Shown here: one piece after another, positions 5,303 through 11,678 of the stretch | How the letters are laid out: each line of letters begins with the position of its first letter | How positions within the stretch are numbered: the stretch's first letter is position 1 | NCBI GenBank assembly: GCA_016210495.1 | Contig: JACQUC010000276.1 | Coordinates: forward strand, 1 to 11,678 | Length of the DNA: 11,678 bases | DNA from: Chloroflexota bacterium | Lineage (GTDB): Bacteria > Chloroflexota > FW602-bin22 > JACPRP01 | Direction: 5' to 3' | Made by a program: the position numbers and the translations under genes | Notes under the pieces: generated by a model | Database searches by the model: none | What the model was told of the DNA's origin: nothing | Seen by the model: the letters and a program-made list of their open reading frames with translations, nothing else

Positions 5303-7218
5303 AGATCAGGACAATCCGCATTGAGAACTTCAGGAGCTTTCGCGACCAGACGTTATGTCTCAACCGCTACTCGTGCTTTGTCGGGCCGAACGGGGCTGGT
5401 AAGTCAAACATCTTGGCGGCACTGAATGTCTTCTTCCAGGACAGGGCTGCTTCCTCCACAGACGTGAGCAAGCTCACCGACGAGGATTATTTCGGGAAGT
5501 GCACGGACAATCCGATTCGAATCACGCTCACCTTCGATGATCTTAAACCCGCAACGCAGACCGAACTGGCTGCGTATGTACGGCAGGACGGGCTGGTGGT
5601 AACGGCCGAGGCCAAATTCGATCCCACGGCAGGTTTCGGACAGGTGAGGCACTTCGGGCAACGTCTAGGCATAGAGCCACTCAGGGCGTTCTTCGACGCA
5701 GAGAAGGCGGGCGCGAAAGCGGCTGAACTGAACACGATCTATGAGACGCTGCGTTCCCAGTTCCCTGACCTAACAAGCCCCCGATCGAAGGACGACAAGA
5801 TTACGGCGCTTCGACAATACGAAGCGGGCCACCCAGACCAGTGCGTTTTGATCCCGAGTCTGGACGACTTCTATGGCGCCAACAGCACCGGCAAACTGGC
5901 CGCATTCGTGCAATGGGTATTCGTTCCCGCAGTTAAGGACGCAGGTGAGGAAGGCCAGGAAGCAAGAAACACGGCTCTCGGCAGGCTGATTGCGAGAGCC
6001 GTGAGAACGCGGACGAGCTTCGATAGCGAACTCGGAGAACTCAAGACAGACACGCTGGCAAAGTATCGTTCCCTCTTGGAACGTAATCAGGCCAGCTTGA
6101 CTGAGATCTCTCAAGCGCTTCAACGGCGTCTCGAATCTTGGGCCCATCCGGATGTTCGCCTTAACATGGAATGGCTGTCCGACCCAGCGAAGTCCGTTAC
6201 TCTCCAATCTCCGGTGGTTGGCATCAAGACAGGAGAGGGCGATTTCATCGGAAGTCTGGCAAGAATGGGGCATGGCCTACAAAGGTCGTATCTTCTCGCG
6301 CTGCTCCAGGAGCTTGCAGACTCAGATGCCGAAGGTGCCCCGACCCTCATCCTCGGCTGCGAAGAACCCGAATTGTACCAGCATCCGCCTCAGGCAAGAC
6401 ACCTCGCAGATGTGCTCAGCGAACTGTCGTCCGGCAACAACCAGATACTGGTTACTACGCATTCTCCGTTATTCGTCAACGGCGACGGTTTTGAGAACGT
6501 GCGACTGGTCCGCCGCACGAATAACCGTGCAGGCTCGCAAGTCAGCGACCTCAAGTTCACCAATCTGTGTACTAGGATTCGGAACGCTTGTGGCGAAGAC
6601 CAGCAGCGCCCCATCGAGGGTTTGGTGGCCAAGATTCATCAGGCTCTCCAACCTGGCATTGCGGAAATGTTTTTCGCGCGGGTTCCGGTGTTAGTAGAGG
6701 GACTGGAAGATGTCTCCTTTATCACCACGGAATTGCACCTATCTGGGCAATGGTCTGAATTTCGCCGTTTGGGCTGCCACCTGATTCCCGCTAACGGAAA
6801 AAACAAGCTCATTCAGCCATTGGCGATTGCTGTCGAGTTGGGGCTGCCGATCTTCGTCGTTTTCGACGCTGACGAGAATGTCCACAACCCGGACATCCGG
6901 CCCAAGCACGAATGCGACAATCGGGCGCTGATCTCGCTGCTCGGCGCGACTCACCCGCCTTTCCCTCAAGCCAATACCATCGAGTCCAACTACGCGATTT
7001 GGCAGACTAGTCTTGGAGACGCCGTGAAAGCGGACTTCGGTGCAGACTACGACCGTCTCACGAATGCAGCTCGATCCGCCTATGCCAATGAAGGGGGTTT
7101 GGAGAAAAACGACTTGTTCATCGCAGAGTGGGTCGCCGCCGGGCACAACGAAGGCATGACGTCTGCGACGTTACAACAGCTCTGTCGCGCGATCCTTGCT
7201 TTCGCGAGGACGGCATGA
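5299..7218 (+). CDS. OLD-family ATPase with C-terminal TOPRIM nuclease domain
   Basis: The 639-residue protein starts with an SMC/ABC-like N-terminus (MKIRTIRIENFRSF). Walker A is GPNGAGKS (29-36). A signature-like RMGHGLQR lies at 322-329, a Walker-B region EEPELYQHP at 355-363 and the switch histidine in THSP at 387-390. A TOPRIM domain follows, with Glu467 in VEGLED and Asp523/Asp525 in VFDADEN. This is the domain order of OLD nucleases (overcoming lysogenization defect, GajA relatives), which couple ATP binding to DNA cleavage or nicking. No UvrD-like helicase or reverse transcriptase partner is present; instead the gene is coupled to hsdS and hsdR by ATGA overlaps at both ends. GGGGAG eight bases upstream supports this ATG; the frame is open further upstream only as a shadow of hsdS. 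Base composition looks lower in GC than hsdR. RloA/RloB-like restriction-linked proteins are the nearest known analogy. Confidence 0.88.
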   Translation: MKIRTIRIENFRSFRDQTLCLNRYSCFVGPNGAGKSNILAALNVFFQDRAASSTDVSKLTDEDYFGKCTDNPIRITLTFDDLKPATQTELAAYVRQDGLVVTAEAKFDPTAGFGQVRHFGQRLGIEPLRAFFDAEKAGAKAAELNTIYETLRSQFPDLTSPRSKDDKITALRQYEAGHPDQCVLIPSLDDFYGANSTGKLAAFVQWVFVPAVKDAGEEGQEARNTALGRLIARAVRTRTSFDSELGELKTDTLAKYRSLLERNQASLTEISQALQRRLESWAHPDVRLNMEWLSDPAKSVTLQSPVVGIKTGEGDFIGSLARMGHGLQRSYLLALLQELADSDAEGAPTLILGCEEPELYQHPPQARHLADVLSELSSGNNQILVTTHSPLFVNGDGFENVRLVRRTNNRAGSQVSDLKFTNLCTRIRNACGEDQQRPIEGLVAKIHQALQPGIAEMFFARVPVLVEGLEDVSFITTELHLSGQWSEFRRLGCHLIPANGKNKLIQPLAIAVELGLPIFVVFDADENVHNPDIRPKHECDNRALISLLGATHPPFPQANTIESNYAIWQTSLGDAVKADFGADYDRLTNAARSAYANEGGLEKNDLFIAEWVAAGHNEGMTSATLQQLCRAILAFARTA

Positions 7219-10200
7219 TCACCGACATCAACAGCGAAGACCGGCTGGTCCAGCAGACCTTCGCCGAGCACCTGGAAAAGGCGCTGGGCTGGGAAAGCGT
7301 CTACGCCTACAACGCGGAGACCTTCGGGCCAACGGGCACTCTGGGCCGGGCTTCGGAACGAGACGTGGTCCTCGTCCGCGACCTGCGGGCGGCGCTTGCA
7401 CGCCTGAACCCGGAAATCCCCGAATCGGCGTTCGAACAAGCCGTCGAGAAGCTGACCCGCGCCGACCTCGCCCGCTCGCTGATCCAGCATAACCGCGACT
7501 TCTACGCCCTGCTCCTTGGCGGCGTGCCGGTGAACTGGCGCGACTCCTCCGGACCCCGGCACGAGCACGCGCGGGTGGTCGACTTCCGCCACCCCGAAAA
7601 CAACCGCTTTCTGGTCGTGCGCGAGCTCAAGGTCCAGGGCCTGCGCGTGCCGCACTACAACCGGCGCGCCGACCTAGTGTGCTTCGTCAACGGCCTGCCC
7701 CTGGTCTTCTTCGAGCTCAAGGCCGTCTACAAGAACATCCGCCGGGCATTCGATGACAACCTCACCGACTACCTGAGCGAGACCAGCGTCGCCCACGCCT
7801 TTCACCACAACACCTTCCTGGTGGTGAGCAACGGCGACCAAGCACGGTACGGTTCGATCACCAGCAAATGGGACCACTTCGTCGAGTGGAAGCGCAACGC
7901 CGAAAAGGACAAGGCGCGTGTGGACGCCGAGTCCCTGCTCGACGGCATGCTGGAAAAGGAACGCCTGCTTGACCTGGTCGAGAACTTCATCCTCTTCGAC
8001 GACAGCCGCGCCGGGGGCACGCGCAAAATCGTCGCCCGCAATCACCAGGTGCTGGGCGTGAACAACGCCGTCGACTCGGTACTCAGGCAGGAGGAGTTGA
8101 AACGCGAGTTCCCGCCGGGACGACGGATTTCCTACCGGCCTGTGGTCCTGGAACAGATGCCGGAGCCAGAGACTGAGCTGGCCCTCCCCTCGCAGGCGGA
8201 TATGGGGGCGCTCAAGATGTCCTTCGTCGAGAAGGCGCACCCCGACCTCGGCAGGCTAGGCGTGTTCTGGCACACGCAGGGCAGCGGCAAGTCCTACTCC
8301 ATGGCCTTCTTCACCGAGAAGGTGCGGCGCGCCATACCGGGCAACTTCACCTTCCTGCTGGTGACCGACCGGGAGGACCTGGACGACCAGATATGGCGCA
8401 CGTTCATTGGCTGCGGGATAACGGATGAGAAGACGCCGCGAGCAGGCTCCGGTAAGGAGCTGCAAGAAATACTGCGCGGGGACCACCGCTACGTTTTCAG
8501 CCTGATCCACAAGTTCAACCAGCCGGTCAAAGAGCCCTACAGCGAGCGCGATGATATCATCGTCATCTCCGACGAGGCGCACCGCACCCAGGCGGGCAAG
8601 TTCGCCCGCAACATGCGCGAGGCCCTGCCCAACGCCTCGTTCATCGGGTTCACCGGGACGCCGCTGTTCAAGCACGATGAACTGACGCGCCGCATCTTCG
8701 GGGACTACATCTCCCGCTACGATTTCCAGCGCTCCTGGGAGGACCAGTCCACGGTAAGGCTGGTCTACGAGAACCGGGGCGAAAAGCTTGGCATCGCCCG
8801 CCTCGACCTGAACGACCGCATCGCCGAAGCGGTCGAACGGGCCGAACTCGACCCCGACCAGACCGCGTTGCTGGAGAAGCTGCTCGGCAAGGACTACGAG
8901 GTCATAACGGCTGACGACCGCCTGGACAAGCTCGCCGACGACTTCGTGGCGCACAGTTCGACCCGCTGGCAGACCGGCAAGTCAATGTTGGTGTGCATCG
9001 ACAAGATCACCTGTGCGCGGATGCTGCAGCGCATCGAACTGCGCTGGCAGGCCAGGCTCGCCAAGATAAGGGCGCTCATACCGGTCAAGGAAGCGGAGCA
9101 GATCACGTCGGGCGACCCGGATGAGAAGGAGCGTCTTGGCAGAGAGGTGGAGTCACTGCGCGGGCAGGCGCGATGGATGGAGAGCACCATCATCGAGATG
9201 GTCATCAGCGAAGCCCAGAACGAGGTCCGCGACTTCAAGAAGTGGGGCTGCGACATCATCCCGCACCGCGTGGTGATGAAGAACGGTTTCCAGACGCCCG
9301 ACGGCAAGCGTGTGCCGGTAGAGGACGCCTTCAAGGACCCTGATCATCCGTTCCGTATCGCCATCGTGTGCGCCATGTGGCTTACCGGGTTCGATGTTGA
9401 GTGCCTGGCCACCCTCTACATCGACAAGCCGATGAAGGCGCACAACCGGTTGCAGGCCATCGCCCGCCCCAACCGCGTATTCCCGGGCAAGGACTGCGGC
9501 GTAATCGTGGACTACAACGGCATGCTCAAGAGCCTGCGCGAAGCCCTGGCCCAGTATGCCCTCGGCGATGGGGAGCACGCCGGCGGCGGCAACATCGTCG
9601 CGCCGATCGAGGACCTCGTCGCGGCGCTGGTCGAGGCTGTCGAGGAGGCGGAGAACCACCTTCTGAAACTGGGCTTCGCCCCAGGCCACCTGACGGGAGC
9701 GACCGGGTTCAAGCGCATCGAAGCCCTTCATGACGCAGTGGACGCGCTCTACACTTCCGATGAGGCGAAGCGCCGCTTTGAGATCATGGCGCGACAGGTA
9801 TTCGTCCGCTTCAAGGCGCTGCTCATGGAGCCCGGCGCCCTCGCCTACGCGGAGCGCCACGATAACATCGAGGCCATCTACAAGAAGCTCCAGGACAGGC
9901 GCGACACCTCCGACGTGACCGATCTGCTCAAGGAATTGCACCGCATCATCAACGAGGCCATACAGGCCATGCCGGCTCGGATGGTCAAAGACAGCGAATC
10001 CCCCACTTTGGACCTGAGCAAGATAGACCTCGCGAAGCTTCGCGACGAATTCGCGAAGAAGGTGAAGCGCAAGGCCACGGCGCTGGAAGACATTCGAAAG
10101 GTTGTTGAGGACAAGCTGGCGCTGATGCTGCGCTCTAACCCTCAGCGCATGGACTATTACAAACGGTACTCGGAGATCGTCGCCGACTACAACCGGGAGA

Positions 10201-10601
10201 AGGACCGGGTGTCCATCGAGGAGACCTTTGCCAAGCTGGTTGACCTCGCAAGGTCCCTCGATGCCGAGCAGCGGCGAGCGGCCCGCGAAGGCTTGAGCGA
10301 GGACGAACTCGCCCTCTTCGACATCCTCCTCAAGGACAGGCTGACAAAGGTCCAGCGTGAGCGTGTGAAACAAGCAAGCAAGACCCTGTTATCATCCCTG
10401 GGGGACCTGCTCCGGCCGATGAAGGGCTGGACGCAGAAGGCTGCGACACAGGCAGAGGTGAGAGTGTTCATCCTTGACAGCCTTTTTCGATCGCTGCCCC
10501 GGCCGCCGTTCACAGAAGGTGAAACTGAGGAGACTGCCGAGCGTGTGTACGAATACGTCTGGGAGCGCAGTGCCAGCGGCCAGGATCTCGTTGCGGTGTA
10601 G
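7215..10601 (+). CDS. hsdR: Type I restriction endonuclease/translocase subunit (HsdR)
   Basis: HsdR drives ATP-dependent DNA translocation and cuts DNA whose recognition sites are unmethylated. The 1128-residue protein has an N-terminal PD-(D/E)XK nuclease (Asp153 in RRADLV, Glu167 and Lys169 in FFELK) and a superfamily-2 helicase core: Walker A TQGSGKS (354-360), DEAH (453-456), TGTP (480-483) and a motif VI-like QAIARPNRVFPGK. A long C-terminal helical region (DUF3387-like, about 850-1050) binds the methyltransferase core in related systems. The chosen ATG overlaps the stop of the OLD gene (ATGA) and has GAGGA four bases upstream. The frame runs 29 codons further upstream, but that part lies within the OLD gene. 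All motifs are intact and the length is normal for a long HsdR, so the enzyme should be functional. Confidence 0.96.
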   Translation: MITDINSEDRLVQQTFAEHLEKALGWESVYAYNAETFGPTGTLGRASERDVVLVRDLRAALARLNPEIPESAFEQAVEKLTRADLARSLIQHNRDFYALLLGGVPVNWRDSSGPRHEHARVVDFRHPENNRFLVVRELKVQGLRVPHYNRRADLVCFVNGLPLVFFELKAVYKNIRRAFDDNLTDYLSETSVAHAFHHNTFLVVSNGDQARYGSITSKWDHFVEWKRNAEKDKARVDAESLLDGMLEKERLLDLVENFILFDDSRAGGTRKIVARNHQVLGVNNAVDSVLRQEELKREFPPGRRISYRPVVLEQMPEPETELALPSQADMGALKMSFVEKAHPDLGRLGVFWHTQGSGKSYSMAFFTEKVRRAIPGNFTFLLVTDREDLDDQIWRTFIGCGITDEKTPRAGSGKELQEILRGDHRYVFSLIHKFNQPVKEPYSERDDIIVISDEAHRTQAGKFARNMREALPNASFIGFTGTPLFKHDELTRRIFGDYISRYDFQRSWEDQSTVRLVYENRGEKLGIARLDLNDRIAEAVERAELDPDQTALLEKLLGKDYEVITADDRLDKLADDFVAHSSTRWQTGKSMLVCIDKITCARMLQRIELRWQARLAKIRALIPVKEAEQITSGDPDEKERLGREVESLRGQARWMESTIIEMVISEAQNEVRDFKKWGCDIIPHRVVMKNGFQTPDGKRVPVEDAFKDPDHPFRIAIVCAMWLTGFDVECLATLYIDKPMKAHNRLQAIARPNRVFPGKDCGVIVDYNGMLKSLREALAQYALGDGEHAGGGNIVAPIEDLVAALVEAVEEAENHLLKLGFAPGHLTGATGFKRIEALHDAVDALYTSDEAKRRFEIMARQVFVRFKALLMEPGALAYAERHDNIEAIYKKLQDRRDTSDVTDLLKELHRIINEAIQAMPARMVKDSESPTLDLSKIDLAKLRDEFAKKVKRKATALEDIRKVVEDKLALMLRSNPQRMDYYKRYSEIVADYNREKDRVSIEETFAKLVDLARSLDAEQRRAAREGLSEDELALFDILLKDRLTKVQRERVKQASKTLLSSLGDLLRPMKGWTQKAATQAEVRVFILDSLFRSLPRPPFTEGETEETAERVYEYVWERSASGQDLVAV

Positions 10602-10695
10602 GTTGGCGGAGGACGTCGTTGATGTCGTTCCGTCCGCTCATCCTGTCACAGCGCCGAAAATGCATGCCCAAGAGTCCTATTCCGGATTTCGCTGG

Positions 10696-10739
10696 AATCC
10701 ACCATGTCTGCTGCCACAGGCGCCACGTTGTTTGAAAAT
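10696..10739 (+). repeat. 44-bp direct repeat, copy 1
   Basis: Matches 10808-10851 at 36 of 44 positions, including the identical core TGCCACAGGCGCCACG. Differences cluster in the seven bases just after the core. The stem that is perfect in copy 2 is imperfect here. Confidence 0.75.
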
Positions 10740-10741
10740 GG

Positions 10742-10780
10742 CCCCCTCTCTCTTTCTCTCTCTCACGGTGGGGAGAGAGG
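10742..10780 (+). repeat. Pyrimidine tract with a weak stem-loop
   Basis: Bases 10742-10764 are 23 consecutive pyrimidines (C5 then CT-rich). The end of the tract (CTCTCTC, 10758-10764) can pair with GAGAGAG (10773-10779). No T-run follows, so this is not a typical terminator for hsdR. Confidence 0.5.
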
Positions 10781-10807
10781 ACGAAGACCAGGGGCGATTT
10801 TCGGGGT

Positions 10808-10851
10808 AATCCCCCATGCCTGTTGCCACAGGCGCCACGAAAGATGAAAAT
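10808..10851 (+). repeat. 44-bp direct repeat, copy 2
   Basis: Second copy of the repeat at 10696-10739. It contains a perfect hairpin: GCCTGT (10818-10823), loop TGCC, ACAGGC (10828-10833). The two copies flank the pyrimidine tract. Confidence 0.75.
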
Positions 10852-10875
10852 AACGGCCGGCGCATTACTGCGTAG

Positions 10876-10895
10876 GGGCGACCGGCCGGTCGCCC
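10876..10895. repeat. Perfect 20-bp palindrome, REP-like element
   Basis: GGGCGACCGG is followed directly by its complement CCGGTCGCCC. GC-only palindromes of this kind are found as dispersed intergenic repeats in several bacterial groups. A protein-binding site is possible but less likely given the surrounding repeats. Confidence 0.7.
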
Positions 10896-10908
10896 TGGGC
10901 ACCAGCTT

Positions 10909-11058
10909 TCAAACCGCTGTCGGTTGAGCCTCGGCATTCTTGATGACAACCGTTGGTTTGGCGTTGCGTCTCGGGACCGGCAAGCGCCCTGCCTCGATCG
11001 TCCCGCGAAACGGGAACAGAACTTGAGCGAACTCGTCATACGGGCCCATCGGCGCCAT
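10909..11058 (-). CDS. Possible 49-residue hypothetical protein
   Basis: A minus-strand frame opens with ATG at 11056-11058 (a second ATG follows at 11047-11049) and ends with TGA at 10909-10911. A modest AGGA lies four bases before the start. The residues (M-A-P-M-G-P-Y-D-E-F-A-Q-V-L-F-P-F ... I-E-A-G-R-L-P-V-P-R-R) have a balanced, protein-like composition with no repeats, signal peptide or membrane segment. I do not recognise a family. The frame is open upstream through the CCTGAG repeats, so this could be the tail of a decayed or repeat-interrupted gene. It lies 116 bases downstream of rpiB on the same strand. Confidence 0.3.
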   Translation of the reverse strand: MAPMGPYDEFAQVLFPFRGTIEAGRLPVPRRNAKPTVVIKNAEAQPTAV

Positions 11059-11062
11059 GATT

Positions 11063-11151
11063 CCTGAGCCTGTCGAAGGGCGGTCCCTGAGACGGTTCCT
11101 GAGGGGGCCCCTGAGGCTCTCGAAGGACTCGAATGGCGTGGCGCTCAGGGG
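11063..11151 (+). repeat. Cluster of CCTGAG-type palindromic repeats
   Basis: CCTGAG occurs four times (11063, 11086, 11098, 11110), first within CCTGAGCCTGTCGAAGG (11063-11079). The last unit forms a stem: CCCCTGAG (11108-11115) with CTCAGGGG (11144-11151). Two blocks, 11111-11126 and 11136-11150, are identical to the repeat inside hsdM. Located just downstream of rpiB, it might also act as a weak transcript end for that gene, although no T-run is present. Confidence 0.8.
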
Positions 11152-11174
11152 CGGGAACGACGTTTCGCGGGGGC

Positions 11175-11615
11175 CTAGCCTCGCTCGATGCTCGTCATTT
11201 TCTCGACCCGGCGGGCGTGCCGCCCGCCTTCAAAAGCGGTGGTCATGAAAACTCTGAGTATCTCTTCCGCGGCTCGCTTCTCGACTACTTCCGCTCCCAG
11301 GCATAGCACGTTGGCATCGTTGTGTTGTCGCGCCCTGCCCGCGGTGAAGACATCATGGCACAACGCAGCCCGCGCACCATTGACCTTGTTCGCTGCAATG
11401 CTCATGCCGATGCCGGTACCGCAAATCAGTACCCCCCGGTCTTCCTTCCCTGCCACGACGGCCTGCGCCACCTTGCAGGCGACATCCGGATAATCAACCG
11501 GCGCCTCGTCGTACGTGCCCAGATCGTCACAGGTGTGCCCGAGCTCCACACCATAGATGATCAAATCGCGCTTCAGGTCTAGCGCACGATGATCGCAGCC
11601 AAATGCTATGCGCAA
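11175..11615 (-). CDS. rpiB: Ribose-5-phosphate isomerase B
   Basis: RpiB interconverts ribose 5-phosphate and ribulose 5-phosphate in the pentose phosphate pathway. The 146-residue product matches the family along its whole length: N-terminal MRIAFGCDH with the conserved Asp-His, the ILICGTGIGMSIAANK-like loop (here VLICGTGIG) bearing the catalytic Cys, the RQHNDANVL segment with the second conserved His, and C-terminal FEGGRHARRVEKM. I chose the TTG at 11613-11615 because it gives the usual M-R-I-A-F start and has GGGAGG seven bases upstream (11623-11628). A TTG 18 bases earlier would add an untypical six residues. The start lies within the end of the preceding gene, which indicates coupling. 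Related sugar isomerases (LacA/LacB) share the fold but the motifs favour RpiB. Confidence 0.93.
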   Translation of the reverse strand: MRIAFGCDHRALDLKRDLIIYGVELGHTCDDLGTYDEAPVDYPDVACKVAQAVVAGKEDRGVLICGTGIGMSIAANKVNGARAALCHDVFTAGRARQHNDANVLCLGAEVVEKRAAEEILRVFMTTAFEGGRHARRVEKMTSIERG

Positions 11616-11678
11616 AGTCCTGCCTCCCGACAAATTTGCAGGATCGTCTCCTTGGCGATGGCGCCCTCTCTAATCACC
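11606..11678 (-). CDS. C-terminal end of a Sua5/YwlC-like threonylcarbamoyl-AMP synthase (partial)
   Basis: A minus-strand frame enters from the right edge and reads V-I-R-E-G-A-I-A-K-E-T-I-L before ending in TAG at 11606-11608, ten bases inside the rpiB start. The (L/I)REGAI motif close to the C-terminus is typical of the Sua5/YrdC/YwlC family, which makes threonylcarbamoyl-AMP for the t6A modification of tRNA. A sua5-type gene near rpiB is a known arrangement (for example ywlC and ywlF in Bacillus). Only 23 residues are visible, so the call rests on that motif and the neighbour. Confidence 0.6.
   Translation of the reverse strand, partial: VIREGAIAKETILQICREAGLCA

Larger units (their letters stand above)
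10602..10908. other. Intergenic repeat region after hsdR, no gene seen
   Basis: About 300 bases without a credible coding frame. The stretch starts with unremarkable sequence (10602-10680) and has no clear intrinsic terminator for the operon. It then holds an imperfect ATTCC/GGAAT stem near 10678-10699, two diverged 44-base repeats, a pyrimidine tract, a GGGG/CCCC stem (10803-10814), and a perfect 20-bp palindrome. These resemble dispersed repetitive elements rather than a decayed gene. Confidence 0.6.

Noticed and set aside
7128..7214. 29-codon upstream extension of hsdR
   Set aside because: It falls inside the OLD gene; the ATG at 7215 has GAGGA and the ATGA overlap seen at every other junction.
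9153..10373. 406-codon minus-strand ORF opposite hsdR
   Set aside because: Antisense shadow of the HsdR C-terminal region; its composition follows from hsdR codon bias and it has no ribosome site or motifs.
10742..10780. Intrinsic terminator of the hsdR operon
   Set aside because: The CT/GA stem is weak, and no T-run follows on the plus strand.
10696..10851. CRISPR array
   Set aside because: There are only two diverged copies with no regular spacer series and no cas genes.
10474..10902. ORFs of 110-130 codons over the hsdR end and the repeats
   Set aside because: Half of each lies in hsdR, the rest is repeat sequence and the pyrimidine tract; no conserved features.

Overview
The window carries one compact, rightward defence operon of about 10 kb between two leftward (minus-strand) flanks. 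The host is a GC-rich bacterium. The threonylcarbamoyl-AMP-synthase-like tail joined to rpiB, the TTG start and the intergenic palindromes (GGGCGACCGG|CCGGTCGCCC and CCTGAGCCTGTCGAAGG types) would suit an environmental Chloroflexota/Dehalococcoidia-like genome, but that placement is a low-confidence impression.

Left flank (1-652): a strong-looking minus-strand promoter (TTGACA, extended -10) lies about 50 nt before a minus-strand intrinsic terminator. This resembles a short leader or attenuator for a gene leaving the left edge. From 123 to 652 I see no convincing gene. The stretch holds a perfect 11-bp-arm palindrome, an 11-bp tandem duplication, a degenerate half-copy of the palindrome and a weak candidate promoter for the operon.

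Operon (653-10601): hsdM (type I DNA methyltransferase), a DUF1016/YhcG-type PD-(D/E)XK nuclease, a 37-codon ORF that is a second copy of the hsdM C-terminus, hsdS (specificity subunit with two target-recognition domains), an OLD-type ATPase-TOPRIM nuclease, and hsdR (restriction endonuclease/translocase). All five junctions are ATGA overlaps, so the genes are probably made in fixed proportion by translational coupling. HsdM2-HsdS would methylate the target and HsdR would cut unmodified DNA. The DUF1016 and OLD proteins add two further predicted nucleases.

The most unusual features are: (i) the last ~100 bp of hsdM is repeated, 93% identical, directly before hsdS, and forms an ORF coupled at both ends; (ii) a palindromic genomic repeat is inserted in frame inside hsdM, with a related copy next to rpiB at the far end of the window; (iii) an OLD-family enzyme is embedded between hsdS and hsdR.

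Right flank (10602-11678): about 300 bp of repeats, a possible 49-codon minus-strand ORF, more palindromic repeats, then rpiB (ribose-5-phosphate isomerase B) and the last 23 codons of an overlapping upstream gene that looks like Sua5/YwlC (threonylcarbamoyl-AMP synthase), both on the minus strand.
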